Shown: positions 1 to 26,313, counted from the stretch's first letter. The stretch is DNA of 64,000 nucleotides from Polydactylus sextarius (GCA_016801845.1 CM028920.1:9022501-9086500), one strand, 5' to 3'. Program-made: numbers and translations. Notes: generated from the letters alone by a model not told the origin.

Positions 1-798
1 ACAAGCAAGCCCCAGCACCAGTGAAAATAAGTCTATGCCAGTGGTCTTATTATTATTATCATTATTATAAATATTATAAACATGTCCAAGACAAAAGATG
101 AGGGCTGCTAGCTGATAATTGGAGGCCTGATACAGCTCTGCATTAGCTCCTCATGCTGGTGAGCTGGCTAGAGCACTTGGCATCCTCACTGTGTGTCCCA
201 CTAAAAATCAACTTACTTCCTTTCCCACTCCACTGATGGATAATCGCTGATGCAAGACTGAACTGGCACTCACTGCATTTCCTTAAAATACAGTTCGAGA
301 GTTCAAAAATGAAAACGCATTCGGGGACCGTTTTGAACTTCGACGCCACACTGACAGCTGCATATTTAGGAGTAAACGTCGTCATCATATCAACATGCAA
401 ATTAAAGAGGCTTAGACGTGACGAGGTGAGGCCCTGTCATCATGAAACGTTAGAAGTTAACATGAAATTTAGTAATTCCTACTTTAGAGAGGCAAAAGAT
501 CTACGAGAGTTAAACAGTCACATAAAAGACACCTGAATAAGATCACGCTACAGCTCTGAGGCAACTGATGTTTATTGTAGATGATTTTTGATAATATAAT
601 TTAATATTGTTTTTTTTAGTGTCTGTTATTGTTCTCAAAAGAAGACTTTTAAGCTAGAGGAGAATAATGATTTAGTAAAAGTACTTCCTGTCATTGCCTT
701 TCATTCCTGTCAGGAGGCCAGAATTTTTTTGACAAAAGTTTTGACACACAACACAATAATACAATACTACAGTTTTGGGACTGTCTGAAGTAAGAATA

Positions 799-800
<2 letters not shown>

Positions 801-834
<34 letters not shown>
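801..834. repeat. (GT)n microsatellite
   Basis: Pure GT dinucleotide repeat, about 17 units, in gene-free DNA. Confidence 0.95.
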
Positions 835-836
<2 letters not shown>

Positions 837-1810
837 CAATGATTTTGTTTTCTTTTATGTAAAATAAGGTTTGTTAATGATGATCTATAGCTTTTTATCA
901 GGCAAATGTGATTGAACAGAAATGAGTCCTTTATGTCTCTTTACAATTGCTCTGTTGATAAAATTAAGCCAAGGACCTGTGATTTTCAGGCTTCTTGCAG
1001 ATGAAAGCCTTCTGATTGTTACTTTGTGATCCAATCCATTCAGAATATCATCCTGAAATTAAATTGAGATGGTACCAAACCTTGAATCACACTGAAATAC
1101 TCTGGCTAAACTATAAGGTGGCCTGTCAGCAAAAACTTTCTACCACTCAGCTTGGGATAATCTTGGAATTACTCATCATCATTACCAGCAGCTCTTCATT
1201 AGCACAGCAGGGGCAACAAAAAAAGAGGGGTAATGTAATTACTGCAGTATATATTGTAACACTCACTGCACATCTCAGAAATAGTTCACTGTATTCCTAC
1301 TGTGTCATTATGATGAGTCTGCGCTGGAAAAACAAAGGATTCATCGCTGGAGTCCTGATTCAGTGCAGGCAAAACATAACTGTGCAGCCTGCAGTTTTGA
1401 CTGAAGCGTCAGCTGTGAGGTCACTGGGCTTCAGGACCTGTGTGTTTGTGAGTGTGTGGGAGAGAGAGAGGAACACAACTACAAACGAGAGCGAGCGAAA
1501 GAGAGAGAAAGAAAGAGATAACTCTCCACATCCTCTGCACTGTAGACTTTCTCGATCATGCCGTAACATTACAGCTGTACGAGCACTGCTGAGACGTTCC
1601 TTTTGAGTAAATTGCTATTCTTGCTGCCACAGAAGTAAGAGCACGGGAGGAATGGCAGAGAAGCAACGTGGAAACAATGAGCTGGTGATAACATTTTTTT
1701 TTCTATAATGCAGAGCCACAGTACAGCTACATTATCAAGTAGCTGCATTAGATTCATTGGTGTAATGGGTGAGCTCATGCCACAGTGTCACCACACTGAA
1801 ATCAATCAAG

Positions 1811-1847
1811 TGTGTATGTGTGTGTGTGTGTGTGTGTGCGTGTGTGT
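1811..1847. repeat. (TG)n microsatellite, interrupted
   Basis: TG repeat with TA and CG interruptions. It creates false Cys-Val open frames. Confidence 0.9.
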
Positions 1848-1892
1848 ACTTGCACGCACATGTGGGTGTTTCCATATTTTGATTGCCCACAA

Positions 1893-1893
<1 letters not shown>

Positions 1894-1927
<34 letters not shown>

Positions 1928-1949
1928 CCATCATCACCATCACCATCAT
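1894..1949. repeat. (ATC)n trinucleotide repeat
   Basis: About 18 ATC units, the last ones interrupted by ACC. It would read as poly-Ser, poly-Ile or poly-Asp depending on frame, and no gene is seen around it. Confidence 0.95.
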
Positions 1950-2126
1950 ACACAGTCACACTGAACCCTTCTTGCACACATCAGTGGAGTGGACACATCA
2001 GCTTTACAGTATCTGCTTGTGAGATGGATGACCATTTAAGATCTGCCCCCCGGTTAAGGAATCAGTTACTAAAAAACAGAAAAAGATATTAAGGTAAACA
2101 TAAGGTAATCATAGCCTTGTATGTGT

Positions 2127-2129
<3 letters not shown>

Positions 2130-2211
<82 letters not shown>
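2130..2211. repeat. compound (TG)n(AG)n microsatellite
   Basis: A TG tract runs to about 2,170 and is followed directly by an AG tract to about 2,211. Confidence 0.95.
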
Positions 2212-2216
<5 letters not shown>

Positions 2217-2448
2217 AGTAAAAACAGAGCTCCTCCACCAGACACCGGGGCGGGGAGAAGGGGTTTGCAGGCTCCCACAGCCGACAATGGGAACTAAAAG
2301 CGAGAGGGGTGGGGGGTGGTGGGGTCTCTGCGATCGGTTTTACATCCAGTTAAGCGTTAAATCGCGATCTGAACGAAAAGACCGCATGCATGTCGGATGC
2401 GTGCCTGGCGTTTCAATAAAAGCTGGAGTATATAGCGACTAATAATGA

Positions 2449-2467
2449 ACACCCCCACCACCACCAC

Positions 2468-2497
<30 letters not shown>
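2449..2497. repeat. (CCA)n(CA)n compound repeat
   Basis: A short CCA run passes into a pure CA tract. Confidence 0.9.
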
Positions 2498-2499
<2 letters not shown>

Positions 2500-2958
2500 C
2501 CCCCTTATCCTCCTCCTAATACCATGAAACGGTAACCCCTGGGCAAGAAACGCATCATTGGAATCGATAAGTGATTGTCGGCAGCCTGGTAGAGGGAATG
2601 AAAGCACCGGGATTCGGAATAACACGCTTTCCTTTTCTTTCTTTCTTTCTTTTTTTTTTCTTTGCAATGGCATCTTCACTGCACAACCCCAAGCTGATGG
2701 GAAAGGGGAAAAACAATAAAAAATGAATGAAAATAAAACAACGAGGCACTCTCGCTCGAATGACAGGTCCGATTTGTTTGTGGCTATACCTCCATTTCTG
2801 AACGTATGGAGAGGAAAGACCATTCCATGATAAGACGCACGGGTGCGCACGAGCACGAACAGAACGCGCATACCTACATTCTTATAGTAAAAAAAAAAGC
2901 CCAGTAGTTGTGTATTGTGAGTGATAAAACGTCCACTACAGCAAGCAGAGGTGGAGGA

Positions 2959-2999
2959 GATAGATAGATAGAGAGAGAGACAGAGAGAGAGAGAGAGAT
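2959..2999. repeat. (GATA)n(GA)n compound repeat
   Basis: A few GATA units followed by GA units. Confidence 0.85.
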
Positions 3000-3432
3000 G
3001 CGTAAATCCCAAGTCTGTGCTTTGGAGATCTCGTGGACAGCATCACGACAGTAGGAGATGGCCCAATAATGCACATTTTCAGTAATGGGCCTTGCTTCTC
3101 TAGACGTTATAGAAGTATAAGCAGCTCCATATAGGCCCAGTTACAGCACTGAGACGAACTGGGAGGTTTGACTACAAAGCTCCCAACGGCAAAGGGCTTA
3201 GTTACAGCCATGATTAATTACAAGCAACACATAGTAGGCCAATATACAGTAGCATCTTATGATCTCTCTCTTTCTCAAGTAGCTATCACCTCACCTAACT
3301 GTATGCAAACGGGAGCGAGCAAGCGCGCCCTAAATAAATCGTGCTGTGTGCTGCCAACACACCTGTCAATGCCCGACACTGACATGGGCTGCGAGCGTTG
3401 CATCGTCTAATGTGAGCCTATTTGCTTCTATT

Positions 3433-3434
<2 letters not shown>

Positions 3435-3515
<81 letters not shown>
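3435..3515. repeat. long pure (CA)n microsatellite
   Basis: About 40 CA units without interruption, the longest dinucleotide tract in the window. The open frame across it (poly Thr-His) is an artefact. Confidence 0.97.
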
Positions 3516-3516
<1 letters not shown>

Positions 3517-4386
3517 ACCCCCTCAATCCTTGACAACACAATGTTAGGCAGCCTACTTGTTATCACTCGCTCACGCACGCACACGCATGCATTTATCGTT
3601 ACATTAACATGTGCACATTTCTTGTTGTCCGCGCCTTCTCCGATGGAGCGTTATCTTTTCTCTTCCCCCCTCCTCCTTTATACGAATGGAAACTGGGTTG
3701 CGATGCGATGCGATTGGGGCGGTGTGAAGTTGCAATCCTTACCACAGTCATCGCAGGCAGCCCGTAGTGTCCATGTTAGATGTTAAATATTCCTTAGGTC
3801 CATCTCCGCGGATCGTACCTCGGTCGTCCGTGCCCCGCATCCGAAAAGCGGAGTAAAGCTTACAGTATGTGTTATTTCTCCCTGCCTCGCTTTTCCACAT
3901 GTAAACGGCGAGGAGGGGGACGCGGAGAGAGACGATACGCCACCTTACCACAGACTCCCCCTCTGTCGGATTGGAAGGTAATGGGTCTTAAAGAAACATT
4001 CTCTCAGCATTCTCCGCATCTATGTGATTTACGCGCGCGCCACGCACTCGCGCGCACTCACAGGCCAATCAAACACCTGATTAATTATACAGCTTGTATG
4101 TATATCAGAGACAAGTGCAAACTAACGAACAGACATTTTACTTTAAGCGATCACATTTTGCCTTTTCAGCTGCAACCTGCGCCTAAATTATCAAATTCTA
4201 ACATATATGATTATATACATTTATATATAGTAGGATAAACAACGTGCATACAAATGACTTTGTAAATAGTATACCAGTGTTAAATCTGCAGTGCATTTTC
4301 GCAAAAGAGCAGTGGAGATGTGTGGGATGATGCGCTGCAGGCCCAACTTCAGACAATTAGAAAAACTCATGTGAACACGAGGCAAG

Positions 4387-4500
4387 ATATCCAATATTTT
4401 CGATTATAACTGCAAAACATTTTTTAACCAGCAGTCCACCTTCATATGCAATAAATCTAAGGTAGCAGTCCCCATAAGTGACAGTTGTTCACACAGGCTA
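4387..4500 (+). repeat. dispersed repeat, copy 1
   Basis: About 114 bases match, in the same orientation and at roughly 85 to 90 percent by eye, a second copy at 7,060-7,173 inside a plekha4 intron. Both share the segments CCACCTTCATATGCAATAAA and GACAGTTGTTCACACAGGCT. This is probably a short interspersed element or MITE fragment. I cannot name the family. Confidence 0.8.
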
Positions 4501-5579
4501 TTTTCAGGACCACCTTGCATGAATACTGCACATACTCTTAATTAATGCAGGGACACATTTACCGCCTGAAGTGTGTTAGAGGAAGCGGTCCACTACGTTC
4601 ACTCATTTAAAATGAATAATATTACATCCAATAGCGAAGTTTCAATACATCTATAGAAATGGACATATCCGTGAGTGCTGATTTAATATAATTAACATCC
4701 ATACACCGCGAATCCATCAGCCCACGCATAAAATTTAATCTCATAAAGGCTGTTATTAATATGCATGTTGATACTGATATCACATTTGTAAACAGATAAG
4801 CAGGTCTCTGTGTGAGTGTGGATGTGTGTATGTATGTGTGTGTGTGTGCAGCTCAGTAAACATAAGGTGGTGCTGTCTTTAAGAGAGAGAGCCTGGAAAG
4901 GGGTGATGTAATGTGTTCTCAGACAATGATGTCATCGACTGAGACACGGCAAGGATTTAAAGTGACAAAAGCATTTTCAGTAGCTCCATGTAATTCTGCA
5001 TCAGGTCTCATCACAGAGCAGCACCCAAGCACCTGGGGGACCTTCATTGAGGGAAAGAAAGGGGGATGTGTATAAAACGGGGAGCAAAACATAAATGTAT
5101 GTCTTGCACATATAAAGCAGAAGTCGGCATCTCAGCATAGCACACAGCATTTTTTTTTTTATTAGTCAGGGTATTTCAGATACAAAACACATTTTGTTAC
5201 AGTGATAAAAGCAGGGTTACATTGCCATTAATAAGCAGCCACCATCTATAATTTCTGTTATGTTAGATGAATATGTGAAGAGGAATGACAGTGTTAACCT
5301 CATAATCTGAGCAACTATACACAAAACATTTGATGTTTACCAACTGCAAGAAAAACACCCACCATACTTGCATACTTGATGAAATGTTATTAAGACTTTT
5401 TGTTTTATCTGCATCTATTAGAAACTACATATTATGAGTAATGGAAATGTTCAAGTTTACCAAAGATTATGTCCATTTCTGATGTTACATGTTCCCATTT
5501 TACCGATTCTAACTTAGGTCCAGTTTCCTTCAATCACTTAGAGTCTTCCTCCTGGAGTATTTTTCTCCACCATAAATCA
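4501..5579. other. gene-free; downstream flank of plekha4
   Basis: No coding exon is recognised. The part nearest plekha4 could be 3' untranslated sequence if the nearest poly(A) signal is not used. It contains a T-run near 5,151-5,161. Confidence 0.5.
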
Positions 5580-5585
5580 TTTATT
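5580..5585 (-). terminator. candidate poly(A) signal of plekha4
   Basis: On the minus strand the hexamer AATAAA lies about 54 bases beyond the stop codon. It is the nearest canonical signal, but others further downstream could also be used. Confidence 0.4.
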
Positions 5586-5638
5586 CTGTTTTTGTCCTTC
5601 CCAAGTCCATTCATTTAAGCTCATTCAGCTGTCTTCTC

Positions 5639-18479
<12,841 letters not shown>

Positions 18480-18769
18480 CACTTGGCACGTTTCCTCACA
18501 GCATCTCCTCAGGCTTGGCTGCCCTCTTCCTGGCTCCCACTAGCTCCTGTTGTCCAAACAGTCACAACGCTCTCCTGCTATACTCCACTTCTCTCCTCGT
18601 ATGTGTGAATCTCCCTCTTTGTTTCTCACCGTGTCACTCCGTTTGGACTTGAAACAGAAGCAGCAGAGGCTGCAGCGTTTGTCCGGTGATCTACCTACGC
18701 TGGCTGTTGACACTCAGTCTGCTTCTCTGTCCCCTAACAGTGCTCTCTCTGTGAGCCCCTTCTCTCCTC

Positions 18770-18840
18770 CTCCCTCCCTGTCTCCATCCTCTTCTCCTTC
18801 TCCTTCTCCTTCTTCTTCTTCTTCTTCTCCACCCTCAGTG
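18770..18840. repeat. CT-rich polypyrimidine tract upstream of plekha4
   Basis: A run of TCC and TTC units with almost no purines, about 300 bases upstream of the proposed plekha4 start codon. Such tracts are frequent near fish promoters, but a function is not shown. Confidence 0.6.
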
Positions 18841-19049
18841 TCCCTCCCTCTCACCCTGCCTTTCACAGCCTCTCTGTCTTTATTTGAGTGTGGGTTTGTG
18901 ACTTGGGAATTTAGAAAAAAAAACAGCTGTTCTCTCATTCTTCTGCTCTGCCCTTTGCATTATTTGAATTTCATTTCCAAGCTCTTTAGATTTAGCTTTA
19001 TGATAATTAAAGATACAGATGCCTTGATAAAAGCTCAACGATTCTGAGT

Positions 19050-20860
19050 ATGAACAGCTGAGTGCAAAAGGCTTGATGCTATTGTTTCACTAGCAAAGTG
19101 ATAAACAATATAACAAATTTAACAAATGACAAGTTGAAGCTGTGATAAGAATATATCAACTTAGAGGGAACAGAAGAAACTTACAGCTCGTTATAAAGTA
19201 CATTCATTGAAAAAAAAAATGAAGACAAGATATCTAATGCAACATTTAAATATCAGACATAATCCCATTGTCATATAATTATTCAGTCTAGACTTTAAAG
19301 GTTTCCGCAATTCGGCAAAAACATTTTCCCAGATGGTAGCATCTCATTTAGGTTTTCCAGAGCACTGAGTCAGCGTCTTGTGGAGTTCTTGTTCAAATGT
19401 GCTCAAAATAGAAACTGCGGTGCACATGAATGCACTTGGCTGGTGATGGTGCACAAAAAAGTAGTTAAAAATTGGTGTACAATGACAGGAATGTGGAGCA
19501 TTTCTTGTTATGAATGATATATCTTTTTTCTTTTTTTTTAAGTTGACTGAAAGAAAAACACTCAAAGGGAAAGTGAAGGTGATACTCAGCAGTGGTGCTT
19601 CAACACATGCCTCAGGATTATTGCTGGACAAGAGGAAGATATCAAAGGTATTTTAAGCGTTGGGAAGATAAGACAAAAGTCAAGTCTAAAATTATTCTCA
19701 CAGGACAGCAGTCGTTATCAGGGGCAGGCGCTCTGTTCAAATGTTTGACAATCATGAATTCATGTGTGTTTTGTTTCTCACGATCCCACATCTTTAAAAC
19801 ACAGCAAATTGCAGGTGTGGCAGAAAACATTCAAGTCATTGCTCCACGCTCAAATAGTAATCATGCCATCTTATAATTAGGACCTCACATGTTCGGGCCA
19901 TTTGGTTTCAACCAGGAAGGTCGAAGACCTCAGACAACTGAGATGTCCAGTTCTCACAGAGGACACATCAGTCTGCCTCCAGATATTTACGACCTCCACC
20001 CTCCCATTCAGAGTATTTCACAATCAGCCCTGCTGACTGACAGCTGCACGGCTACTTATTATCTCCTGTTACATGCTGAACACCCTGTGGGGCGCTCTCA
20101 TTTGGCAAACAGGAAGAGTGGTTTTTCAAGGCTCATGGGAAATGTAGTCCGAAATTGTAGTCAGAAATTGATAATCATGTGAAATGACATATTTAAATAA
20201 ATCAATAGAATATCAATGAGAAGTAATAATAACTTAATCAGCCCAGTATTATTCAATGATTCAGTTCAGTTTCATGACAGTAGAAGTGTTACCTGTACCC
20301 ACCCCTTTAATTTCTTGTTAGTCACATGTAACCATTGCTGACTTGAATCAATCATTTTAATCAAAACTAGGTTTAAAAAAAACATTTGATTGATTTTGAG
20401 CTATTTGTAGTTTGTAAAGTAATGTTGTCCTCATAATGATATTATCATAAAAAAAACAAATTGATCAATGTTCTTTTGCTCTGCTCTCTGTGTGTTTAGA
20501 TATTCTTTCATAGCATGTCATAGTGCATCACTAGGGGTCATTCATTGTGATTATTTTAACATAGATATAACTGAAAACAACTGCTCTGTTCATCCATCTG
20601 TAAGCTATACTACTTAAATAACCTATATGTCTTTGGATTATGGGTACATAGTACATATGGTGCCCTCTAATAATAATGATAAAAAAAACTATAAAACTAT
20701 AAAAACTATAAACTATAAAAAAATTAATTTATATAAATTTCTATATGATAAAGAAATTGAATTCTATACTGTAGAACATGATAATATGAGTGTGTTTTAA
20801 TTCATAGGAAATTCATCCACAAAACTTATTCTATAATTTTGATTTTAATCTCATGCACTA
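19050..20860. other. gene-free interval
   Basis: No supported exon on either strand. It contains A-rich and AT-rich stretches, including tandem ACTATAAA-type units near 20,685-20,720. Confidence 0.5.
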
Positions 20861-20868
20861 CTACAAAA

Positions 20869-21154
20869 AGTTAGGGATATTCGAATTTTAGGCGATCATG
20901 AAAGTAGGTCATTTAAGTAGTAGCAATTTATCTCAAGCAATTTATTGAAACAAAAGCTAACAACAAAATGTCAATGTCTCAATAACTTGTCATGTGTCTT
21001 TGATCATCTTAGTCTCATGATGTCAAAATGTGAACAGCAAAATGAAGAGGACTGTTCCAGTGCAAATTGTCCATTGAATTGATCACCCTCAGTGGTTATA
21101 GAGCATTTTAGGCACATTTTGGAAATTTCATCTGAAAGTCGAATATCCCTAACT
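20869..21154. mobile_element. short Tc1/mariner-type non-autonomous element
   Basis: The ends are a perfect 16-bp inverted repeat, AGTTAGGGATATTCGA at 20,869-20,884 and its reverse complement at 21,139-21,154. The element is about 286 bases, holds no transposase frame and is AT-rich. The end sequence resembles that of Tc1/mariner-like MITEs common in fish. I cannot settle a TA target duplication exactly. Confidence 0.8.
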
Positions 21155-23450
21155 GAAGGGATCCAAATTACAGGAGTAAGAAAACTCCTCTTTGTGTGTG
21201 TTGTGTATCAACAACTCCAGCAGATGGTGCTGTTTAATAATTTTGTATCACATATACCATGCCTATACACTCACTTGTACTGACAGTCATAATTTGAGCA
21301 ACAGAAGGTAATACATGTTAAACAGGGTAAAATACTTAAAGATCACATCTATGCCACAGTATAACATGTGTACAGGGAGCCAAGAAAAACAGCAGTGACT
21401 TAGATTCAGTGGTGAGTTCACTTGTATTAATGTTTCAATACAAGTCTGTGATCCACCGTTGGAAGCACCGCAGTGATGTAACTCTGAATTTATGAAATGT
21501 TTTTTTTTTTTTTTCTAATGTTCAACATACAGTTAGTTTCCATCAGTAACGTTTGCAATTCTGATCATGTCCAGCAAAAAACAAACAAACAAAAAAACAC
21601 ATAATGTAAATGGCATCAGAGATAACTCAAACACTCACAATGTGCACGAGTAAACATTTTTAGCATAAATTTGAGGTCACATTTTAAAAAAAGACAACAA
21701 TAACACCAAAAAAAAAAACACCCAAGACCCAATTACCAACTGGTATGTTATTTTTGAGTTGGTGCATGCATATTTGCATATTATTTGAGGGTTTAAGTTT
21801 GTTAAGTAAAGTATTGAAATGATCTGATCAGCTTTCACTATTTATATGGTTTTCTACTTTTAGTACAATATATTGTAAATAGCCCTGGTGGCGCTAAAAC
21901 AAGCAACAGTCAAACATAAACAGGAACAACACATAAGAACACAAGAGTACATGACGTAGATTGATAATTGCAGACAGCAGGGATGGCGAAGGTGAATGGA
22001 AGTGGTATGTATGATACATATATATTTATAACTTATATTGTAACTGATGCCTCGTCCAGGTCATGTTGACAGTTTGAATGTGGGCCAAAAGCTACATGAC
22101 AGTAAGTCTACGGGGACCAATAGTGTCAGGATAAATGAGCGCTGCATATCACTGATAGTGTCATGTTGGACCAGATGGGATTAATATCACACTGTTAAGT
22201 GTAATTTGTAACCAGCTGCTGAATTCAAATCATCAAACCGTTGTACAAGTGTTCACATGAAATGCATTTTTTTTTTTAAAGCTTTGTTTTAGTTTTAGCA
22301 GCTAAAACTTTGATTTTTTTTTTTTCAAACCCTGTTTTGTGTGCAAAAGCAACGGCAAATGTGGGACACTCTCTTCTAACTTTATATGTAAAACTATATA
22401 TGTTACCTATATAGCTTATACCGCTTCGCTCATGACACAAGCTTAGAGTTACCACTCTCTCACATGCCTCGCATAGGCTCACACATCCTGACACAAACAT
22501 TTAGGGCACAGGCGGTACGGGTGCGATTATTCTTGGATCATGGTCTCCAGTTTTGTTTGCTTTGGCCCACGTTTGTCCCTGTCATATAGGGTTCAACTGT
22601 CAGACTTACTGACTGTAAATTCTCACTTATATGCATCATAGGTTCACAGCATAAATCATATCAAGACACCTCTGATCACAGGTGTACCTCAACCGTTGTA
22701 TATAGTACATACATGTATACAGATATGGGACTATATGTCTTTGTTTACGTTGTTGGAGCAAATATTTGTTTTTAAATTCATGAGGTGTGCGGTTAATGTT
22801 AATGAGTGTTGGCAACTTCTAACTTCAGTGTAAACATTCATCAGGTGTCTCATTGGGGACTGGTATTCAAAGGAGCTGCTGAATATGAAAACAGACTTCA
22901 GAAACACGCAGCGCTTTGCTGTGTTTAACTTCAGAATCACTTTTAGTTAAGATGAAATAGCAGAACTCTCAATGGCGCTAAGACGCCATCGATTCTAGAT
23001 CTTAGACGCACAGGTGGATCAAAAATAGGCTTATCTGAGTTTTTTGTAACAAAAAAGGGATAATAAAGGGGTGATTTTTTTTTAAATGAAAAAAACATAA
23101 TTATAATTATTAATTATTATTATAATATCAATAGTGTTAATAGTATTCATATTATATTAAATATTGAGGGGTTAACAAACATAACTATAACTATGAAGTT
23201 TTGTCATTATTATGTAGTTTAGTTACTAATATCTATAACCTGTGGTATGTGACCGTTAACTTATATAAATAGACTGATATTTGTAAATTTGATCATTTAA
23301 TGATAAATCAGTTGTCATTTATTTAGAGCAAAAGTAGAAATGTGGTCTTTATTTATTGCCATAACTTATATTTTAGCCAACTGTAATTGTATTTGAGAAA
23401 TTATATGGTAAAGTTTTGTTTATTTACATATCCAGCAGTTGTGGAGCGAC
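21155..23450. other. gene-free, AT-rich interval
   Basis: No supported exon. It has several poly-A/T runs (21,500; 22,268; 22,315; 23,070) and a strongly AT-rich block at about 23,090-23,170. Confidence 0.5.
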
Positions 23451-23578
23451 ATGATCGTTGGTTCACTCTTCCTCTAATGTGGCTCATTAGCTGCTAAAAG
23501 CTCTGCCATGTTCACCAGCTGGCTACTGACTGAGTGTTTGGTGCTGAGCAGCTTCCTGCTGTGACGAGGACGGCCGCC

Positions 23579-24114
23579 ATGACAGCAGTAAGAGTGAACC
23601 AAAACAGTGAAGCTGCGCCAAGTAAGCTAAACAGTGAGTTCAAACTTGCTATAAAACTCAATTAAGTGGAGTCAAGTGATAATTCTCTGTGAGTTCAACA
23701 CCATCAGAGACAACTTACACAATGTCACATTGTTTTCACGCCGTTATAGTAAGAATTTTGATTACGGCCTCATTATTTTTGATGCTGGTTTCATCTATAG
23801 GTTATATGTTTTCGCACATCTATGTACGGCTTGTACTTGTTTCACCCACACATGACCTTTGTACTGTCTGTAAGTTGAAGTCTATAAAATCCAAGTACGG
23901 TTCATTTATGTGGTCGGTGAGCTTTTCTTGGCACTTGATAAATGAGATTGTGTGATGTACACCGGGCATCCGGGAGTGGAAATGTTTTGCATCTGTGTGG
24001 GTGCACTTTTCTGTCTTGTAAAGCTCATGCTTTAGGTGTGAAGTCGACGGGAGCGATGGCCCACCTGTCAGAGTATGAAAATGACCTTCAAGCTGAAGCC
24101 TCTCGCATATCAAA
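23579..24114 (+). CDS. unrecognised gene, two N-terminal exons
   Basis: Exon 1 (23579-23621) starts in a near-ideal context, GCCGCCATG, encodes MTAVRVNQNSEAAP and ends in phase 1 at GTAAGC. Exon 2 (24036-24114) follows a TTTAG acceptor, continues in frame with SVKSTGAMAHLSEYENDL and then QAEASRIS, and ends in phase 2 at GTGAGC. The second peptide is acidic and helix-like and looks coding. No family was recognised and I find no certain third exon before the opposite-strand gene at 24,748. It may be the start of a gene that overlaps or spans the PRY-SPRY genes, or a truncated duplicate. See also the open segment at 26,380. Confidence 0.45.
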
Positions 24115-24747
24115 GTGAGCCCCCCCTCCACCCTTTAACTCAGAGGGGAGCAATTCTCACTCATTCTTCTTTACTCAGCTAAATCCACAGGGGATCAATG
24201 CTGTGAACACTTTGTGTGACCTTTTTTCATAGCAGTGCAAAAAAGGCTTTCACCGAGATGCTGTGAAAGTGTTAATTTCGTGTTAAAAGTTAAATAGTAG
24301 CAAATTTAGTGTATTGATGATGATGTTTTAATCCTTTAAAGCTCTGCAAAATCTCAAAGGTGTTAAACCTAAAATATTGAAATAAAATCATAAATTATAC
24401 ATAAACGAGGGATTATTTTGGTTTGAAAACATACTTTATTTTAGATTCCATAAGGTCACATGCCACTCAACTTGTACAGAGATCATTATAAATATGATAC
24501 TATAGAATAAGACATACAGTAGATAACAATAAAGGTGTCAGACAAAAAAACAAAACAAAACAAAAAACAAAAAAACAACAAAATATAGAAAAATATTTCT
24601 CTTGTAAATTATGCCAACTTTAAGTACTATAAATGTGTTTTAATTTCTACTCCTACAAAGAGACATAAGTGATATTTGCTGGATTAGGTCTTAAATAAGA
24701 ATTACAGGAATAAAACTGACTGAATTTTTTGTTTTAGCTGAAGTTGT

Positions 24748-26313
24748 TTATTCTGTTTTTTTCACTATTGTGCACGAGGACTCAATTCCCATCCAGAAAC
24801 CTGGAAGAATCTTTTTCTCGATAGTTGTCTTAACTTTATGCAGCAGCTTAACCTCCCTCTCTGCTCCCTCGCCACTTACAGTGTAAAAGCTTATAATCCC
24901 CGCAGGCTGATCAATGTAAACGCCAATTCTGGAGCAATAAGGAACACCATTTATATCCTTGTTTACGCCATTGAACCAGATCTGGTAACATGATCCTGAC
25001 CAGCACAGACCCCAAGACTCCTCGTTTTCTCCCAGGCCACTCGGACCAGAATTTGCCCTCCGTCCGGCTCCTTCATAGGTGGCTCCAATTACCACCCACC
25101 CTGAATACTCCACCTCCCAGTAAGCCCTCGTGTTCCAAAGGCCCTCTTTACAAACCACCTTAGAAGAAAACAAGAAAAAAATAAAGCGAAGGAAACAAGA
25201 TCAAACTTGTCTCTTAAGCACATAGCCTGTAAATCTATTTCTGTAATAATCTGATTTACCTGAGGAGAATACTCGTATCTCTCTGGTCTGTCCAGGACCG
25301 GACAAACCTCCTGAGTTCTTCGACAAACCTTAGACCCACTGTCAGAAATCCACAACAGCTTGTTGGCAGTTTTATCATCCAAGGACAAATTCATCCAGTC
25401 TACAGGAGAAAATGGAGAAAAGATAGTTCACAAATGATTTTCTATTTTTTAAATGACAAATCCTTCAAAAATATTGGACTTTGAGAAACAAAATATGAAA
25501 TTCTCCTACACTCTATAAGCTCAGCTCTGGTCGTTGGCTCTGGGATGTCCGCCACATAAACTGAAACTTTTTCTGTCAAAAAAAAAAAAAAAAAAAAAAA
25601 ATGAATACAGAAAATATTACTATTACACGAACTAATGCTCATATAAGCTAAACAGTCACATCTGATATATTACCCGCGTTGGCCTTCTCATTCTTGTTGG
25701 ATTTTATTTTCTTCCCTAAAAATATAAAGGTCAAAGGTTAAATTGCGCTGTTTCTTTTTTTTTCAAACAAACATGACACCACTCTAACGATCCTGATGTG
25801 AAACTTCTTCCAAAGAAGATAATATTTAAAGCAGAGTTGTTTTAAAAAAATTTGATGTCTGATAGTTTGTCTAATACCTACAAATAAATAAAACAAAATA
25901 ATACGTATCTGTTATGCATAAAAAGAAATGCGCGAGTTTCAGGTCAAATTTATAACAACAACAACAACAAAAAAAGACGAGTATTTCAACAAAAAATAAT
26001 ATAAAAAATAATCTTCATTTTTATTTCTTAATGTAATGATTACATCGCCGGCCTCCTTAAAAACAGGTCAATCAAGACAGCATGAGCAGCAGTATAAAAG
26101 AGATGCATTCTAACGTCATTACAGCGAAGCAAATTCTAGACACAAATTAATGGGGTCACAGTTGCAGTAACTGACTTTACAGATGAGATGATTTTCTTCA
26201 TTTGTTTTAAAGCGAATAAATTCATGTTCAATTTTAAAGGTAAGGATTTTGCTAAATGTACCTGGTTTGCCGGTGTCAGAGAGGATTACTGCAGAATTAG
26301 GTCTGGCGGGCAT
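24748..26313 (-). CDS. PRY-SPRY (B30.2) domain-only protein, gene A
   Basis: Five minus-strand exons: 26262-26313, 25674-25715, 25510-25572, 25260-25399, 24748-25158. The junction phases are 1, 1, 1 and 0, giving 235 residues. A short N-terminus (MPARPNSAVI) and a basic linker lead to ADIPEPTTRAELIE, a PRY part with [18 protein letters not shown] and [13 protein letters not shown], and a SPRY part with YWEVEYSGWVVIGATYEGAG, GLGENEESWGL, IGVYIDQPAGII and PGFWMG. PRY-SPRY forms a beta-sandwich that binds proteins. Here it is closest to fish TRIM16-like and stonustoxin-type B30.2 domains. There is no RING, B-box, coiled coil or pore-forming part, and no signal peptide or membrane segment. It is intact, with no frameshift. 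The acceptor before exon 3 follows a run of about 26 T. Confidence 0.85.

Larger units (their letters stand above)
1..4386. other. gene-free, microsatellite-rich interval
   Basis: No exon with credible splice sites or family similarity was found on either strand. The open frames here are made by simple repeats or are short. The interval holds seven microsatellites, listed separately. From about 3,600 to 4,060 the base composition becomes richer in CpG, with runs such as CGCGCGCC near 4,033. That could be the promoter or a non-coding first exon of a neighbouring gene, but I see no start codon in good context linked to a donor site. Confidence 0.6.

Noticed and set aside
1016..1606. 196-codon plus-strand frame, among the longest in the first 5 kb
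   Set aside because: Composition drifts into GA-repeat-derived Arg/Glu runs, with no motif, promoter or splice context.
3346..3786. 146-codon plus-strand frame
   Set aside because: Most of it is poly Thr-His from the CA repeat. No splice sites or family motif.
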